Shown here: positions 1 to 10,029 of the stretch, piece after piece
Layout of the letters: the number at the start of each line of letters is the position of its first letter
Position numbering within the stretch: the stretch's first letter is position 1
NCBI GenBank assembly: GCA_022510785.1
Contig: JAFLSV010000001.1
Coordinates: 122,591 to 186,590 of the forward strand
DNA length: 64,000 bases
DNA from: Desulfovibrionaceae bacterium
Lineage (GTDB): Bacteria; Desulfobacterota; Desulfovibrionia; Desulfovibrionales; Desulfovibrionaceae
Reading direction: 5' to 3'
Program-made: the position numbers and the translations under genes
Notes under the pieces: model-generated
Databases searched by the model: none
What the model saw: only the letters and a program-made list of their open reading frames with translations
Told to the model about the DNA's origin: nothing

Positions 1-1
1 G

Positions 2-466
2 GAGATCATCGCGCTGGCAAGGCTGTGGGAGCTGTGTGGCGGCAATGCGGGCGTTCGCGGCGTTGACGCCACGGATACGGTGGAGGAGGCGCGCCCCGCG
101 GCGATAGCCCTTGCGCGTCATACGGGTGGGGCGGTGGCCGTGTCGGGGGTCGTGGATCTCGTCACGGATGGGAAAGTCATGGCGCGGGCAGAGGGCGGAT
201 CGAAATTTTTATCCATGATTACGGGAGGCGGCTGCTCCCTGGGCGGCGTGACGGCGGTGTATGCGTGCGTGGCGGCGCCTTTTGTCGCGGCGCTGACGGC
301 CACGGCAATTTATAATTTCGCTGGGGTCAAGGCGGAAAAACGCGCCGAGGGGCCGGCAAGCTTTCAGACGGCGTTTCTTGACACGCTCTACCGGGCGACG
401 CCGGAGGATGTAAGCGCCCAGCCCTTCACGCTGGAATCTGTCGAAAAAGAGGAAGGACACAGATGA
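2..466 (+). CDS. thiM: Hydroxyethylthiazole kinase, 3' part (5' end outside window)
   Basis: Reading frame is open from base 2 (EIIALARLWELCGGNAGVRGVDATDTVEEA...), with ThiM-like C-terminal motif KFLSMITGGGCSLGG; followed by thiE. Confidence 0.88.
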   Translation, partial: EIIALARLWELCGGNAGVRGVDATDTVEEARPAAIALARHTGGAVAVSGVVDLVTDGKVMARAEGGSKFLSMITGGGCSLGGVTAVYACVAAPFVAALTATAIYNFAGVKAEKRAEGPASFQTAFLDTLYRATPEDVSAQPFTLESVEKEEGHR

Positions 467-768
467 ATGTTCTGGTTGCGTTGGCGATAGCGCCCTATGG
501 AACAGGCGAGGAACTTTCGGCGGAGGTGGCGGAGGTCATCCGCGTGATTCGCGCCTCGGGGCTCAAAAACAGGACAAATTCCATGTTTACCGAAATTGAG
601 GGCGAGTGGGATGATGTCATGCGTGTGGTGAAGGATGCGACGTTCGTTCTGGCGGGCAAGGGCATACGCACGGAAGTCGTTTTAAAGGCGGATCTGCGGC
701 CCGGCTATACCGATATGATGACCACAAAGACGGCGCGTGTCGAAAAAATATTGGAAGGCGGGCAATGA
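463..768 (+). CDS. MTH1187-family thiamine-binding protein (DUF77-like)
   Basis: About 100 aa, MNVLVALAIAPYGTG...IRASGLKNRTNSMFTEIEGEWDDVM pattern of the thiamine-binding YkoF/MTH1187 family; overlaps thiM stop and thiE start. Confidence 0.8.
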   Translation: MNVLVALAIAPYGTGEELSAEVAEVIRVIRASGLKNRTNSMFTEIEGEWDDVMRVVKDATFVLAGKGIRTEVVLKADLRPGYTDMMTTKTARVEKILEGGQ

Positions 769-1478
769 AGACCATGCGGGAGGCGTTGGATATTTCTGCC
801 TATCTGGTTGTAGGCCCGGAGAACACACAGGGGCGTCCCGTCCGTGACATTGTCCGCGCGGCGCTGAGGGCGGAATTCACCTGCGTGCAGATCCGCTCGA
901 AGGAAGCAAGCGCCCGGGAGATGATCGACCTGCTCCGCGGCGCGGCGGAGGAAATTGCGGCGGCAGGCGCGTCGGAGCGTGTGGCTCTTCTGGCGGATGA
1001 TCGGCTGGATGTCGTTCTGGCGGCGCGAAACCTTGGTGTCAAGGTGGACGGCGTGCATGTCGGACAATCGGATATTCCGCCGGAGATTTGCCGCGCGTAT
1101 CTGGGACAGGCCGCCGTGGTCGGCCTTTCCGCGCGGACGGATGAACTCATCAGCTATGTGCGGGACACCGATACCGGCGCCATCGATTATTTCGGCGCGG
1201 GGCCGCTTCACGAGACAGCGACGAAGCCGGACTGCGGGCGCGACGCTCAGGGAAATATTATCACGCGCAGCTTTGCAGAGCTTGAAGAACTGGCCGCGTC
1301 AAGCCCCATACCGGTCGTCGTCGGGGGCGGCGTTAAAGTTTCGGACATCCCCAACCTGGCAAAAACAGGCGTGGCCGGTTTTTTTGTCGTCAGCGCCGTG
1401 GCGGGCGCGCCGGATCCGGAAAAAGCGGCGGCGGAGCTTGTTGCCGCCTGGCGGAAAAACAGGGAGCATAATTCATGA
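765..1478 (+). CDS. thiE: Thiamine phosphate synthase
   Basis: ThiE motifs VQIRSKEASAREM, LLADDRLDV, GVHVGQSD, DYFGAGPLHETATK, PVVVGGG. Confidence 0.9.
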   Translation: MKTMREALDISAYLVVGPENTQGRPVRDIVRAALRAEFTCVQIRSKEASAREMIDLLRGAAEEIAAAGASERVALLADDRLDVVLAARNLGVKVDGVHVGQSDIPPEICRAYLGQAAVVGLSARTDELISYVRDTDTGAIDYFGAGPLHETATKPDCGRDAQGNIITRSFAELEELAASSPIPVVVGGGVKVSDIPNLAKTGVAGFFVVSAVAGAPDPEKAAAELVAAWRKNREHNS

Positions 1479-1969
1479 AAAAGAGTGCCAGATGTCCTCA
1501 CTGCGGGGCGGAAATCGGCAAATACCGCAATCCCTTTCCCACGGCGGATGTTGTCATCCATGACCCCGATCGGGGTATCGTCCTGGTAAGGCGGGGGCAT
1601 GAACCCCTGGGCATGGCGTTGCCCGGAGGCTTTGTGGAAGAGGGAGAAAGCGTGGAACAGGCCGCCGTCCGGGAAATGCGCGAAGAAACAGGCCTTGATG
1701 TGGAACTTGCGGGTATTCTTGGCGTCTATTCCGCCCCCGGGCGCGATCCGCGATTTCACACCATGACCGTCACCTTTGTGGGAAAGGTGGCTGATCCCGA
1801 TGCATTGTGCGCCGGCGACGATGCGGCCGACGCCTCTTTTTACCCCCTGGACGCCCTGCCTGAGCCTTTGTGTTTTGATCATGCGAGGGCCGTGGAGCAT
1901 TTTCGCCAATATCTGGCCGGGCAGCGGCCTCTTCTGCCCTGCTGTGAGCCTGTCCCTTCGCCTGCCTGA
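1475..1969 (+). CDS. NUDIX hydrolase with N-terminal CxxC element
   Basis: Nudix box GGFVEEGESVEQAAVREMREETGL; N-terminal CPHCGAE; start overlaps thiE stop by 4 bp. Confidence 0.88.
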   Translation: MKKSARCPHCGAEIGKYRNPFPTADVVIHDPDRGIVLVRRGHEPLGMALPGGFVEEGESVEQAAVREMREETGLDVELAGILGVYSAPGRDPRFHTMTVTFVGKVADPDALCAGDDAADASFYPLDALPEPLCFDHARAVEHFRQYLAGQRPLLPCCEPVPSPA

Positions 1970-2175
1970 TTCGGGAAAATTTTTTCACGCCGTCCGCATG
2001 TTCCACACTGCCCGGGAAAAGCGGAAATCCAGGCCAGCCGGCACCTTTCAGGCCTTTTCGGAATCTTTCTTGAGAATATCTTGAGTTTTTGACAAATTCC
2101 ATGTACAGCAAAAAGCATACATGACCGGGACGGACAGCAGGGTCGGAATTTTCAGACCCCAACGAGGAATGCCGC

Positions 2176-2598
2176 ATGCCACAAGTCGCCGCGCGCATAA
2201 GCGATGAACAGGAAAAATGGCTCAAGGACTATTTTCGCACCAAAAGCGCCGGTGCGGAGTTCATTCTGCCGTGGGCTGTGGATACCTTTTTCCGGGCCAT
2301 CAATTCGCTGAAAGCCATGTTTACCGGGCCGGAACTGAAAACCATCGTCGAAGCCCACAAGGATATGCGCCTCATGCCCGATCACACGCGTCTTTCCTAT
2401 CTCATGCTGCGGGTTCTGGATGCATGCGATACCAACAGCCTGCATATCCGGAACGGCGCCAGCCGTTCCAGCCTGGAAGCCAAGCTGAAGCGGCTGGATG
2501 ACACTCAGGCAACGGCTCTTATGGTGTGGGCCTCGGCGTTCTGGGTCAGCCGCAACTGCTCGGCGGAAAATCTGGATGAATACATCAAGGCCTATTGA
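2176..2598 (+). CDS. Hypothetical protein (140 aa)
   Basis: Isolated ORF with GC-rich codon usage, followed by a hairpin terminator; no family recognised. Confidence 0.65.
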   Translation: MPQVAARISDEQEKWLKDYFRTKSAGAEFILPWAVDTFFRAINSLKAMFTGPELKTIVEAHKDMRLMPDHTRLSYLMLRVLDACDTNSLHIRNGASRSSLEAKLKRLDDTQATALMVWASAFWVSRNCSAENLDEYIKAY

Positions 2599-2621
2599 GA
2601 GATTTTTTATGCGCGCGCCAG

Positions 2622-2659
2622 AGGGGCGGCGGGCATAAACCCGCGGCCCCTTTGTTTTT
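2622..2659 (+). terminator. Rho-independent terminator after 2176..2598
   Basis: AGGGGCGGCGGG / CCCGCGGCCCCT stem (one G-G mismatch) followed by TTGTTTTT. Confidence 0.65.
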
Positions 2660-2670
2660 CGGGGTACTGT

Positions 2671-3870
2671 ATGGCGGTATATGTCCGCAGCCGCATGTTT
2701 TTTTCCGTAAGCATCCTCGTCATGCTGGCAGCTGGCGCCTATGTCTCATGCCGCCTGCTTGCGGGGCGTCAGCTTCCTCTGTGGCTGATCATCGCGCTGA
2801 CCTGTTTCATTCTGCTGATTTCCCAGACCATTTCCCTGATGCGGCTCCTCATTATTTCCGCGGCAAAGATACCCTTTGCCTGGCTGCGGGTGGGGGGATT
2901 CATGGCCTGCCTGTTCACAACCGCGGTCAGTCTGCTCGTTGTCCGCGACCTTGTTCTCATCCTGTTGTGGATTGGGCAGCGCATGCCCGGAGCGGCCGCG
3001 ACGGCCGCACTGGCAGCCTGGCTGAACACGCCGCGTGCGGATGCCTGTCTGCTGGGCGGCAGTGTGCTTGCAGCCGCTTTTTTCATGTGGCGTACCCTGA
3101 GGGTACCACGCATCCGCGAAGTGGAAATTTCCATGGACGCTCTGCCGCATGAACTTGACGGACTGCGGCTTGCCCAGCTCAGTGATTTGCATATGGGGTC
3201 AACCTTCAACGGCCAGTGGCTGCGCGAGGTTGTGGAACGCACCAACGCCATGCAGCCGGATTTTGTGCTGCTTACCGGCGATCTGGTGGACGGCAGGCCC
3301 GCCGTGCTTGGTGAGGACATGAAAGCGCTTGGCACGTTGAAGGCCCGATATGGCGTGCTGATAACCGTGGGCAATCATGAATATTATTCCGGCCTCATGC
3401 CCTGGGTGCAAACCTGGCGGCAGCAGGGGCTTACAGTCCTGCTCAATGAACATCGCGTGTTCATGATCAACGGTGTTCCCCTGCTGATCGCCGGGGTGAC
3501 CGACCCTAGCGCCGCGCGCTTTTCTGGCCTGAGCCTGCCTGATCCCGAACAGGCCAAGGCGGGCTCGCCACACGCCTTCAGCATTCTTATGGCCCATCAG
3601 CCCAAAGACGCGGCCCGTCATGCTGCCCTTGGCTATACGCTGCAAGTGTCCGGTCACACCCACGGCGGTCAGTATGTTTTCATGTTTCCCTTGGTCTCAT
3701 GGCTGAACCGGGGATACCGTTCCGGCCTGTATGAGGTGCAGGGCATGAAATTATACGTCAGTCCCGGCACTGGCCTGTGGGGCTATGTGCCCATGCGCGT
3801 GGGCTCCCCTTCCGAGATCAGCATTCTGACCCTGACCTGTCCCCGCCCTGCCGGTGGCGATCGCAAGTAG
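2671..3870 (+). CDS. Membrane-anchored metallophosphoesterase
   Basis: N-terminal TM segments; LAQLSDLHMGS, LLTGDLVDG, TVGNHEYY, VSGHTHGGQ metallophosphatase motifs. Confidence 0.9.
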   Translation: MAVYVRSRMFFSVSILVMLAAGAYVSCRLLAGRQLPLWLIIALTCFILLISQTISLMRLLIISAAKIPFAWLRVGGFMACLFTTAVSLLVVRDLVLILLWIGQRMPGAAATAALAAWLNTPRADACLLGGSVLAAAFFMWRTLRVPRIREVEISMDALPHELDGLRLAQLSDLHMGSTFNGQWLREVVERTNAMQPDFVLLTGDLVDGRPAVLGEDMKALGTLKARYGVLITVGNHEYYSGLMPWVQTWRQQGLTVLLNEHRVFMINGVPLLIAGVTDPSAARFSGLSLPDPEQAKAGSPHAFSILMAHQPKDAARHAALGYTLQVSGHTHGGQYVFMFPLVSWLNRGYRSGLYEVQGMKLYVSPGTGLWGYVPMRVGSPSEISILTLTCPRPAGGDRK

Positions 3871-3930
3871 TCTGAAAAGGCCAGCGCGCAGCGTTTCACC
3901 ATCAGGCGTCCGGTTTTGGCGCCATCTGGA

Positions 3931-5613
3931 TCAGCGGGTCAGCTTGCGGAACTTCAGGCGATGCGGCGTGTCCGCATCTTTGCCAAGACGTTTGCGCCGA
4001 TCTTCCTCATACTCGCTGTAGTTGCCCTCGCAAAAACTCACCCGGCCTTCATCCTCAAAGGCAAGAATGTGGGTGGCGATGCGATCCAGAAACCAGCGAT
4101 CATGGCTGACCACCAGCACGCAGCCCGCAAAGTTTTCCAGGGCGTCTTCAAGCGCGCGCATGGTGTTGACGTCGATATCGTTGGTGGGTTCGTCCAGCAG
4201 AAGCACGTTGGCGCCGGATTTGAGCATCCGGGCCAGGTGGACGCGGTTGCGCTCGCCCCCGGACAGCACATCCACCTTTTTCTGCTGATCGGCCCCCGTG
4301 AAATTGAAGCGGGAGCAGTAGGCGCGGGCATTGATCTCCTGTCCGCCCAGCCTGATGACGTCGCGCCCCTCGCTCAGAATTTCGTATACCGTCTTGCCGG
4401 GAGTCAGGGAGTCGCGGCCCTGATCCACATAGGCAAAACGGACGGTCTCGCCTACCATGAGCTGACCCTCATCAGGCTGTTCCTGTCCGGTCAGCATTTT
4501 GAACAGCGTGGTCTTGCCCGCCCCGTTGGGGCCGATAATACCCACAATGGCACCGGGCTGTACGATAAACTCCGCCTTGTCCATAAGAATTTTGTCACCC
4601 ATGGCCTTGGACAGTCCATGGGCTTCAATGACGGTCTTCCCCAGGCGAGGCCCGGGCGGAATATAAATTTCCAAATCCGGGGCCAGCCGCTCGCTTTCGT
4701 GGCTGAGCATGGCCTCATAGGCATGAATGCGGGCCTTGCCCTTGGCGTGCCGGCCCTTGGGCGACATTCTGATCCATTCCAGCTCGCGAAGCAGCGTTTT
4801 GCGGCGTTCCGCATCGCTTTTTTCTTCCTGGGCCAGGCGTTTTTCCTTCTGCTCCAGCCACGACGAATAGTTCCCCTTCCAGGGAATGCCGCGCCCCCGA
4901 TCCAGTTCCAGTATCCAGCCTGCCACGTTATCCAGAAAATACCGGTCATGGGTGACGGCTATGACGGTACCCGCAAAATTCTGAAGGTAGCGCTCAAGCC
5001 AGGCCACGGACTCCGCATCCAGATGGTTAGTGGGTTCGTCAAGCAGCAGGATATCGGGATTCTGGAGCAGCAGACGGCACAGGGCCACACGGCGGCGTTC
5101 CCCCCCGGAAATGACAGATACCGGCGTCTCGGCGGGCGGGCAGCGCAGAGCGTCCATGGCCATTTCCAGGCGCGCGTCCAAATCCCAGGCATTAAGGGCG
5201 TCCATGCGCTCCTGCACCTTGCCCTGCCGTTCAATGAGGGCATCCATCTCGTCCGCGTCCATGGGTTCGGCAAAGCGGGCGTTGATGTCATTGAATTCGC
5301 GAACCAGGGTCACGACTTCCCGCACGCCCTCCTCCACCACCTCGCGCACGGTGCGCGTTTCATCCACCAGAGGTTCCTGCTCCAGATACCCTATGGTGTA
5401 GCCCGGCGCCACGACAACCTCGCCGTCAAAGGCTTTGTCCACACCCGCCATAATCTTGAGCAGTGACGATTTGCCCGCGCCATTAAGGCCCAAAACACCA
5501 ATTTTGGCTCCGTAGAAATAGCCGAGGGATATATCCTTGAGAACTTCTTTCTGACCGTGCCGTTTGGTTACACGGTTCATGGAATAAATGACTTTATCCG
5601 GTTCGCTGCTCAT
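3931..5613 (-). CDS. ettA: ABC-F ATPase, energy-dependent translational throttle protein EttA
   Basis: Two ABC domains (GLNGAGKSS, GPNGAGKTT; ISGGERRRVAL, LSGGERNRVHLARM); start chosen at MSSEPDKVIYSMNRV. Confidence 0.92.
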   Translation of the reverse strand: MSSEPDKVIYSMNRVTKRHGQKEVLKDISLGYFYGAKIGVLGLNGAGKSSLLKIMAGVDKAFDGEVVVAPGYTIGYLEQEPLVDETRTVREVVEEGVREVVTLVREFNDINARFAEPMDADEMDALIERQGKVQERMDALNAWDLDARLEMAMDALRCPPAETPVSVISGGERRRVALCRLLLQNPDILLLDEPTNHLDAESVAWLERYLQNFAGTVIAVTHDRYFLDNVAGWILELDRGRGIPWKGNYSSWLEQKEKRLAQEEKSDAERRKTLLRELEWIRMSPKGRHAKGKARIHAYEAMLSHESERLAPDLEIYIPPGPRLGKTVIEAHGLSKAMGDKILMDKAEFIVQPGAIVGIIGPNGAGKTTLFKMLTGQEQPDEGQLMVGETVRFAYVDQGRDSLTPGKTVYEILSEGRDVIRLGGQEINARAYCSRFNFTGADQQKKVDVLSGGERNRVHLARMLKSGANVLLLDEPTNDIDVNTMRALEDALENFAGCVLVVSHDRWFLDRIATHILAFEDEGRVSFCEGNYSEYEEDRRKRLGKDADTPHRLKFRKLTR

Positions 5614-6008
5614 ACATGTTCTTCGGGGTTTGAGGTGTATCCGGCGTGTCCACTGGCACCCGGTGCGGGCAAGGACATTATAGTATGGCACATGCCTTTG
5701 CCTTGTCCAGTCATAATCCTGTCGAAATGTTCACTCTTTTGGTGGTATCCATGCCCAGTTCCCGTGAACTTTCCCCCAATTTTCCTGAAATTATCACTGA
5801 AAGAATGCTTCCGGCTGCCGGGGAAAAAGAAATCGGTTGAAAACGGGTGCAAGTCTGGTCATACACTTGACATGGACAGATCTCGCGGGTAAGTTTTTTT
5901 CCAGAGGAAATATCGACGCCCGCTTCTCGCAGCCCAGGCACCATCCCCGGAGGCTTTCCAGAGGTTGGGCATCTTTTTTTTGCATTTTATTTTTTTGAGG
6001 AACAGGCC

Positions 6009-6488
6009 ATGAGCACTCCTATTTCCGTCCAGGGCTATCGGAAACTTGAGCAGGAACTTGAGCAGCTGAAAAAAGAACGGCCCGCCGTCATTCAGGCCAT
6101 CAAGGAAGCCCGCGAGGAAGGCGATCTCAAGGAAAACGCCGGATATGACGCGGCCCGTGAACGCCAGGGGTTTCTGGAAGCGCGCATCGCCTATATTGAA
6201 AGCCAGCTGCCCCAGTACAATGTCATTGATCTTGACATCTTGCGCGGTGACAAGGTCATTTTTGGCGCGACTGTCCATGTGGAGGACATAGACTCCGGCG
6301 AGGAAAAGCAGTTCACCCTGCTGGGCCCGGATGAGGCCGATTATGCCAAGGGCTCCATTTCCATTAATTCACCGGTAGGCAGGGCTCTTTTGGGCCATGA
6401 AGTGGGTGACGAAGTGAGCATTGATATTCCCAAGGGCCGGGTCACCTACGAAATTACCAACATTGAATTCCACGGCGTGCGCGACTGA
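6009..6488 (+). CDS. greA: Transcription elongation factor GreA
   Basis: GYRKLEQELEQLKKERP...EGDLKENAGYDAARERQGFLEARI; S/P-x-G-R-ALLGHEVGDEV. Confidence 0.95.
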   Translation: MSTPISVQGYRKLEQELEQLKKERPAVIQAIKEAREEGDLKENAGYDAARERQGFLEARIAYIESQLPQYNVIDLDILRGDKVIFGATVHVEDIDSGEEKQFTLLGPDEADYAKGSISINSPVGRALLGHEVGDEVSIDIPKGRVTYEITNIEFHGVRD

Positions 6489-6515
6489 TTGGCGCGCCGC
6501 GCCTGCCTGCATGGC

Positions 6516-6547
6516 ACCGGGGGCCGCTTTTCCAGCCCCCGGTTTTT
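6516..6547 (+). terminator. Rho-independent terminator downstream of greA
   Basis: ACCGGGGGC...GCCCCCGGT stem followed by TTTT. Confidence 0.75.
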
Positions 6548-6600
6548 CATGGTCATGGGCTGTCCTGCCGCGCTCGCATGCGCGCCTTTTGATCTTCCGC

Positions 6601-7887
6601 CTAGTACATACGCAGCAGCTTGGGCAGGAACGTAATCACATCAGGAACAAGGATCACGAAAATAACAAGGCAAATCAGCACACAGATATAGGGCATGGCT
6701 CCCCGGGCCACCCGTTCCAGCGGTAAATTGGAAAGATTCATGGAAATAAACAGATTTACGCCCAATGGAGGCGTAAGAAGCGCCACTTCGTTGGTCAGTA
6801 CCCAGAATACGCCGAAGAACACCGGATCAATGCCAACGCTCTTGATGATGGGCAGAAACACAGGCGCCAGAACGACAATAGTGGCAAGCGTTTCCATGAA
6901 CATGCCAAGAAAGAGCAGCAGGCAGCCGATGAGCAGGAGGATGACATAGGGATTGGTCGTCAGCTGCACCATAAGCTGCGCCAGATGCTGGGGGATCTGG
7001 TACATGGTCAGGAAGCGGCCGAAAATTGTCGAAACCCCAACAACGATGAGGATAGTCCCCGTCGAAATGTTGGCAAGCTTCATGGCAGAGAATATCTGAC
7101 TGAAATTCAGCTGCTTCGTAATAAAAATACCGACAAAAAGCGCATACCAGACAGCCACAACGGACGCTTCCACAGGGGTGCACATACCGCTGTAAATGCC
7201 GCCGAGAATAACGACAGGGGCCAGAAGCGACCAGATATTATGCCTCAGCGCCCGCAAAAATTCGGCCATGGTATAGGACTGCATATTGCCACGGTAGCCG
7301 GATCGTCTGGCGATGACATACGCGGTTGTCATGAGGCAGGCGCCAACGAGAAAACCCGGCACAAATCCGGCGGTGAACAGTGCGGAGATCGAAACGTTGG
7401 CAATGATGCCATAAACGAGCATGGGGTTGCTTGGCGGAATAAGAATGCCGAGCGTGCCGCCCGTAGCGGAGACGCCTGCGGCATATTCAGGCGAATAGCC
7501 CTTTTTTATCATGGATGGAATCATGATGCTGCCCATGGCCGCCACGGTTCCAGGGCCGGAACCGATCATGGACGCAAAGAACATGCAGCCCAGAATAGTG
7601 ACCATGCCAAGGCCGCCGCGCACCCGCCCCACAATCATGGACGCGACGTCCACAATCTGTGCCGCCATGCCGCCCTTGTCCATGAGCGCTCCGGCAAAGA
7701 CGAAGCCCACGACCGCGAGCAGCGGGAACATATCGGCAACCTTCAGAAGGTCGATCATGATAAGGGAAAGAGGAATATCGCTGAAAAGCAGGACGATGAT
7801 GGACGACATGCCCAGCGCGACAAATATTGGCGTGCCAATGGCGAGCAGAGAAGCCAGGGCGACCCAGATCAGGACTTCGAGTTCCAT
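6601..7887 (-). CDS. dctM: TRAP transporter large permease (DctM)
   Basis: 428 aa hydrophobic; GTPIFVALG, PPSNPMLVYG, TPVEASVVAVWYALFVG typical of DctM. Confidence 0.92.
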   Translation of the reverse strand: MELEVLIWVALASLLAIGTPIFVALGMSSIIVLLFSDIPLSLIMIDLLKVADMFPLLAVVGFVFAGALMDKGGMAAQIVDVASMIVGRVRGGLGMVTILGCMFFASMIGSGPGTVAAMGSIMIPSMIKKGYSPEYAAGVSATGGTLGILIPPSNPMLVYGIIANVSISALFTAGFVPGFLVGACLMTTAYVIARRSGYRGNMQSYTMAEFLRALRHNIWSLLAPVVILGGIYSGMCTPVEASVVAVWYALFVGIFITKQLNFSQIFSAMKLANISTGTILIVVGVSTIFGRFLTMYQIPQHLAQLMVQLTTNPYVILLLIGCLLLFLGMFMETLATIVVLAPVFLPIIKSVGIDPVFFGVFWVLTNEVALLTPPLGVNLFISMNLSNLPLERVARGAMPYICVLICLVIFVILVPDVITFLPKLLRMY

Positions 7888-8423
7888 CAGCTCACCTCCT
7901 CGCTGGGGATCACGATTTTATCCCTGCCAAGCAGGATACGTGCCCACCGCTCGATGACCCGGATGGCCTGAAGCGCGAACGCAAGGGGAACAGCGGCGTT
8001 AATATAGCGCATATCAAGCATAAGCGCGCCGGAAATCATGGGGCGGCGGCTCATGCCGATGATGAACTCCGTGCCTACATACAGCACGATGAGGGCAAAG
8101 GTGAGCCATATCACGTCGGTGATGAAAAGCAGAAGGATTTGCATGAAACGGGGAAGCAGCTTCAACTGAGCGGTCACTCTGATATGGGCGTTTTTATGCG
8201 TGGCAAGGCTGGCTGCGAAATACACCAGATAGAGAAAGGTAAAACGGCATACTTCTTCACTCCAGGCAATGGAGTGCCCGCCAACATAACGAAAGAGAAC
8301 CTGAATCATGAGCAGTGTGACTATGACAGCAAGCAGCACACAGCAAAGGTACTCTTCCAGGTTATCCCAAAATTTATAAAGCTTAGCCGACATGGGTGTC
8401 TCCTGTGCAAAAGCCGTCCTCAA
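7887..8423 (-). CDS. dctQ: TRAP transporter small permease (DctQ)
   Basis: 178 aa, WSEEVCRFTFLYLVYFAASLATHKNAHIRV motif; overlaps dctM start. Confidence 0.88.
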   Translation of the reverse strand: MRTAFAQETPMSAKLYKFWDNLEEYLCCVLLAVIVTLLMIQVLFRYVGGHSIAWSEEVCRFTFLYLVYFAASLATHKNAHIRVTAQLKLLPRFMQILLLFITDVIWLTFALIVLYVGTEFIIGMSRRPMISGALMLDMRYINAAVPLAFALQAIRVIERWARILLGRDKIVIPSEEVS

Positions 8424-8672
8424 AGAATGTTTTACCCGGTTTACCCACGAGATGAGCTCAATAGAGCTTGAGTGCCTTCAGTGAAACGCCATCCTTATTT
8501 TTTTAGAACCAGGACGAATGCCCCGTTTTTCCGCTATAAAAAAACCGCAAAATGCCGTTCGGACTGTTTCCAAAATTTCGTATATCCGTGATATGCTCAA
8601 GCGGCTTGCGTCAGGCTGAAAAAACGCGCGCGGGCATCCATGTGCTGCGTGGACAGCCCCAAGAAAGAACAA

Positions 8673-8699
8673 GGCTCGGAGAACCAGGTTCTCCGAGCC
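8673..8699 (-). terminator. Hairpin between dctP and dctQ
   Basis: Perfect 12-bp stem GGCTCGGAGAAC-CAG-GTTCTCCGAGCC just past the dctP stop; minus strand continues TTGTTCTTTCTT. Confidence 0.65.
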
Positions 8700-8708
8700 C
8701 CATATGAG

Positions 8709-9728
8709 TTACGGACGGGTGATATTGAGCGTTTTCAGGAAGGCATCAAGAAGAGTAATATCACCGATCTTGTCATAGAACTCCGGCCAGACGGACATGG
8801 CGAGCTTTTGCCATTCAGCTTCATCGGGAAGCTCCCTGGTAATCTCAACGCCCTTGGCGGTCAGTTCCTTGACAAGATCTGCCTCCATTTCGGCGATCAT
8901 CTGGCGGTTATTGGCAGTGGCGAGCTTGCCGCCTTCGAGAATGGCCTTCTGAACATCGGCAGGCTGCCTGTCAAACCATTCCGCGTTCACAACCACAGGC
9001 CCGACCCACATCTTGTAATGCACGTCGGTAATATACTTCTGCACTTCTTCAAACTTGTTGGAAGCGAACACGGTATACGGATTTTCCTGACCGTCGATGA
9101 CCTTTTGCTGGAGCGCGTTGAACAGTTCGTCCCAGGCCAGCGGAGTCGGTTCGCATCCCCAGGCGCGGAAGGTGGCGACCATAATGGGATTGCTGGGAAC
9201 CCTGATCTTCAGACCCTTGATATCGTTGAGATTTTTCACGGGACGAACATTATTGCTCAACACACGGAAGCCCTGAACGAGCCAGGCCACCGCCATGTTG
9301 CCGGATTCGGCGATCATGCGCTTGTTAATTTCGTCCCAGTTCTGGTCAATGCACTTGTAGGCGTCTTCCGCGCTGGCAAAGATATAGGGAAGGTCGAACA
9401 CGCCCATGGAAGGCGAGAAGACAGAGGCGTTATTGACGGCGAGCGAGCCGATCTGGACGACCTGATTCTGAATATCCTGGAAGGTGCGTTCCTCGCCGCC
9501 GAGCTGGCTGCCGGGATAAATCTGGACTTCGACCTGCCCGTTGGTGGCCTTTTCGACATATTCCTTAAAATCGGTGGCCGCCGCGTGGTGCGGTTCTTTA
9601 ACCATGGCGGCGGAGCTGTGGCTGTAGCGCATGATGATTTTGTCAGCGGCGGAGGCGCCGGCGGGCAGACAGAAAATGCCGGCGCAGAGCGTGATGAGGG
9701 AACATTTGATCAGAAAATTGCGGCTCAT
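8709..9728 (-). CDS. dctP: TRAP transporter substrate-binding protein (DctP family)
   Basis: Signal peptide, YSHSSAAMVKEPHHAAATDFKEYVEKATNGQVEVQIYPGSQLGGEERTFQDIQ; VIDGQENPYTVFASNKFEEVQKYIT. Confidence 0.92.
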   Translation of the reverse strand: MSRNFLIKCSLITLCAGIFCLPAGASAADKIIMRYSHSSAAMVKEPHHAAATDFKEYVEKATNGQVEVQIYPGSQLGGEERTFQDIQNQVVQIGSLAVNNASVFSPSMGVFDLPYIFASAEDAYKCIDQNWDEINKRMIAESGNMAVAWLVQGFRVLSNNVRPVKNLNDIKGLKIRVPSNPIMVATFRAWGCEPTPLAWDELFNALQQKVIDGQENPYTVFASNKFEEVQKYITDVHYKMWVGPVVVNAEWFDRQPADVQKAILEGGKLATANNRQMIAEMEADLVKELTAKGVEITRELPDEAEWQKLAMSVWPEFYDKIGDITLLDAFLKTLNITRP

Positions 9729-9829
9729 GCTGTTCTCCTGGGTTTATAGGGTTGGTTGAAAAAGGAAGGAAACCGATCATCCCAAGGCAGGCCTAAAAAT
9801 TCCATCAAGAAATTTTTTTTACGATAAAG

Positions 9830-9841
9830 GAAAACGTTTGC
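9830..9841 (+). promoter_or_regulatory. Candidate LacI-family operator 1 (GAAAACGTTTGC), upstream of dctP
   Basis: Exact reverse complement of the 12-mer at 10030..10041; AAACGTTT core; lies in the dctP-lacI divergent intergenic region. Confidence 0.6.
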
Positions 9842-10029
9842 AGTGTCAATATCAAAAGAAAAAATGACGTGTCTGGATAACTATCACACTGAAATACTTT
9901 ATTTTTTATGTATTTCTCAAAAATTTTTACCCTGTGTCCGCTTTTCCTTTCCGCCTTTGTCTTGACTTATTTGTTCAATCATTTACAATTCAAAGAAAAA
10001 GTTACCCTAACATATTGAAAAAACTCAAG

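Noticed and set aside
3916-5466. 516-aa plus-strand ORF
   Set aside because: Antisense to ettA; no domain motifs.
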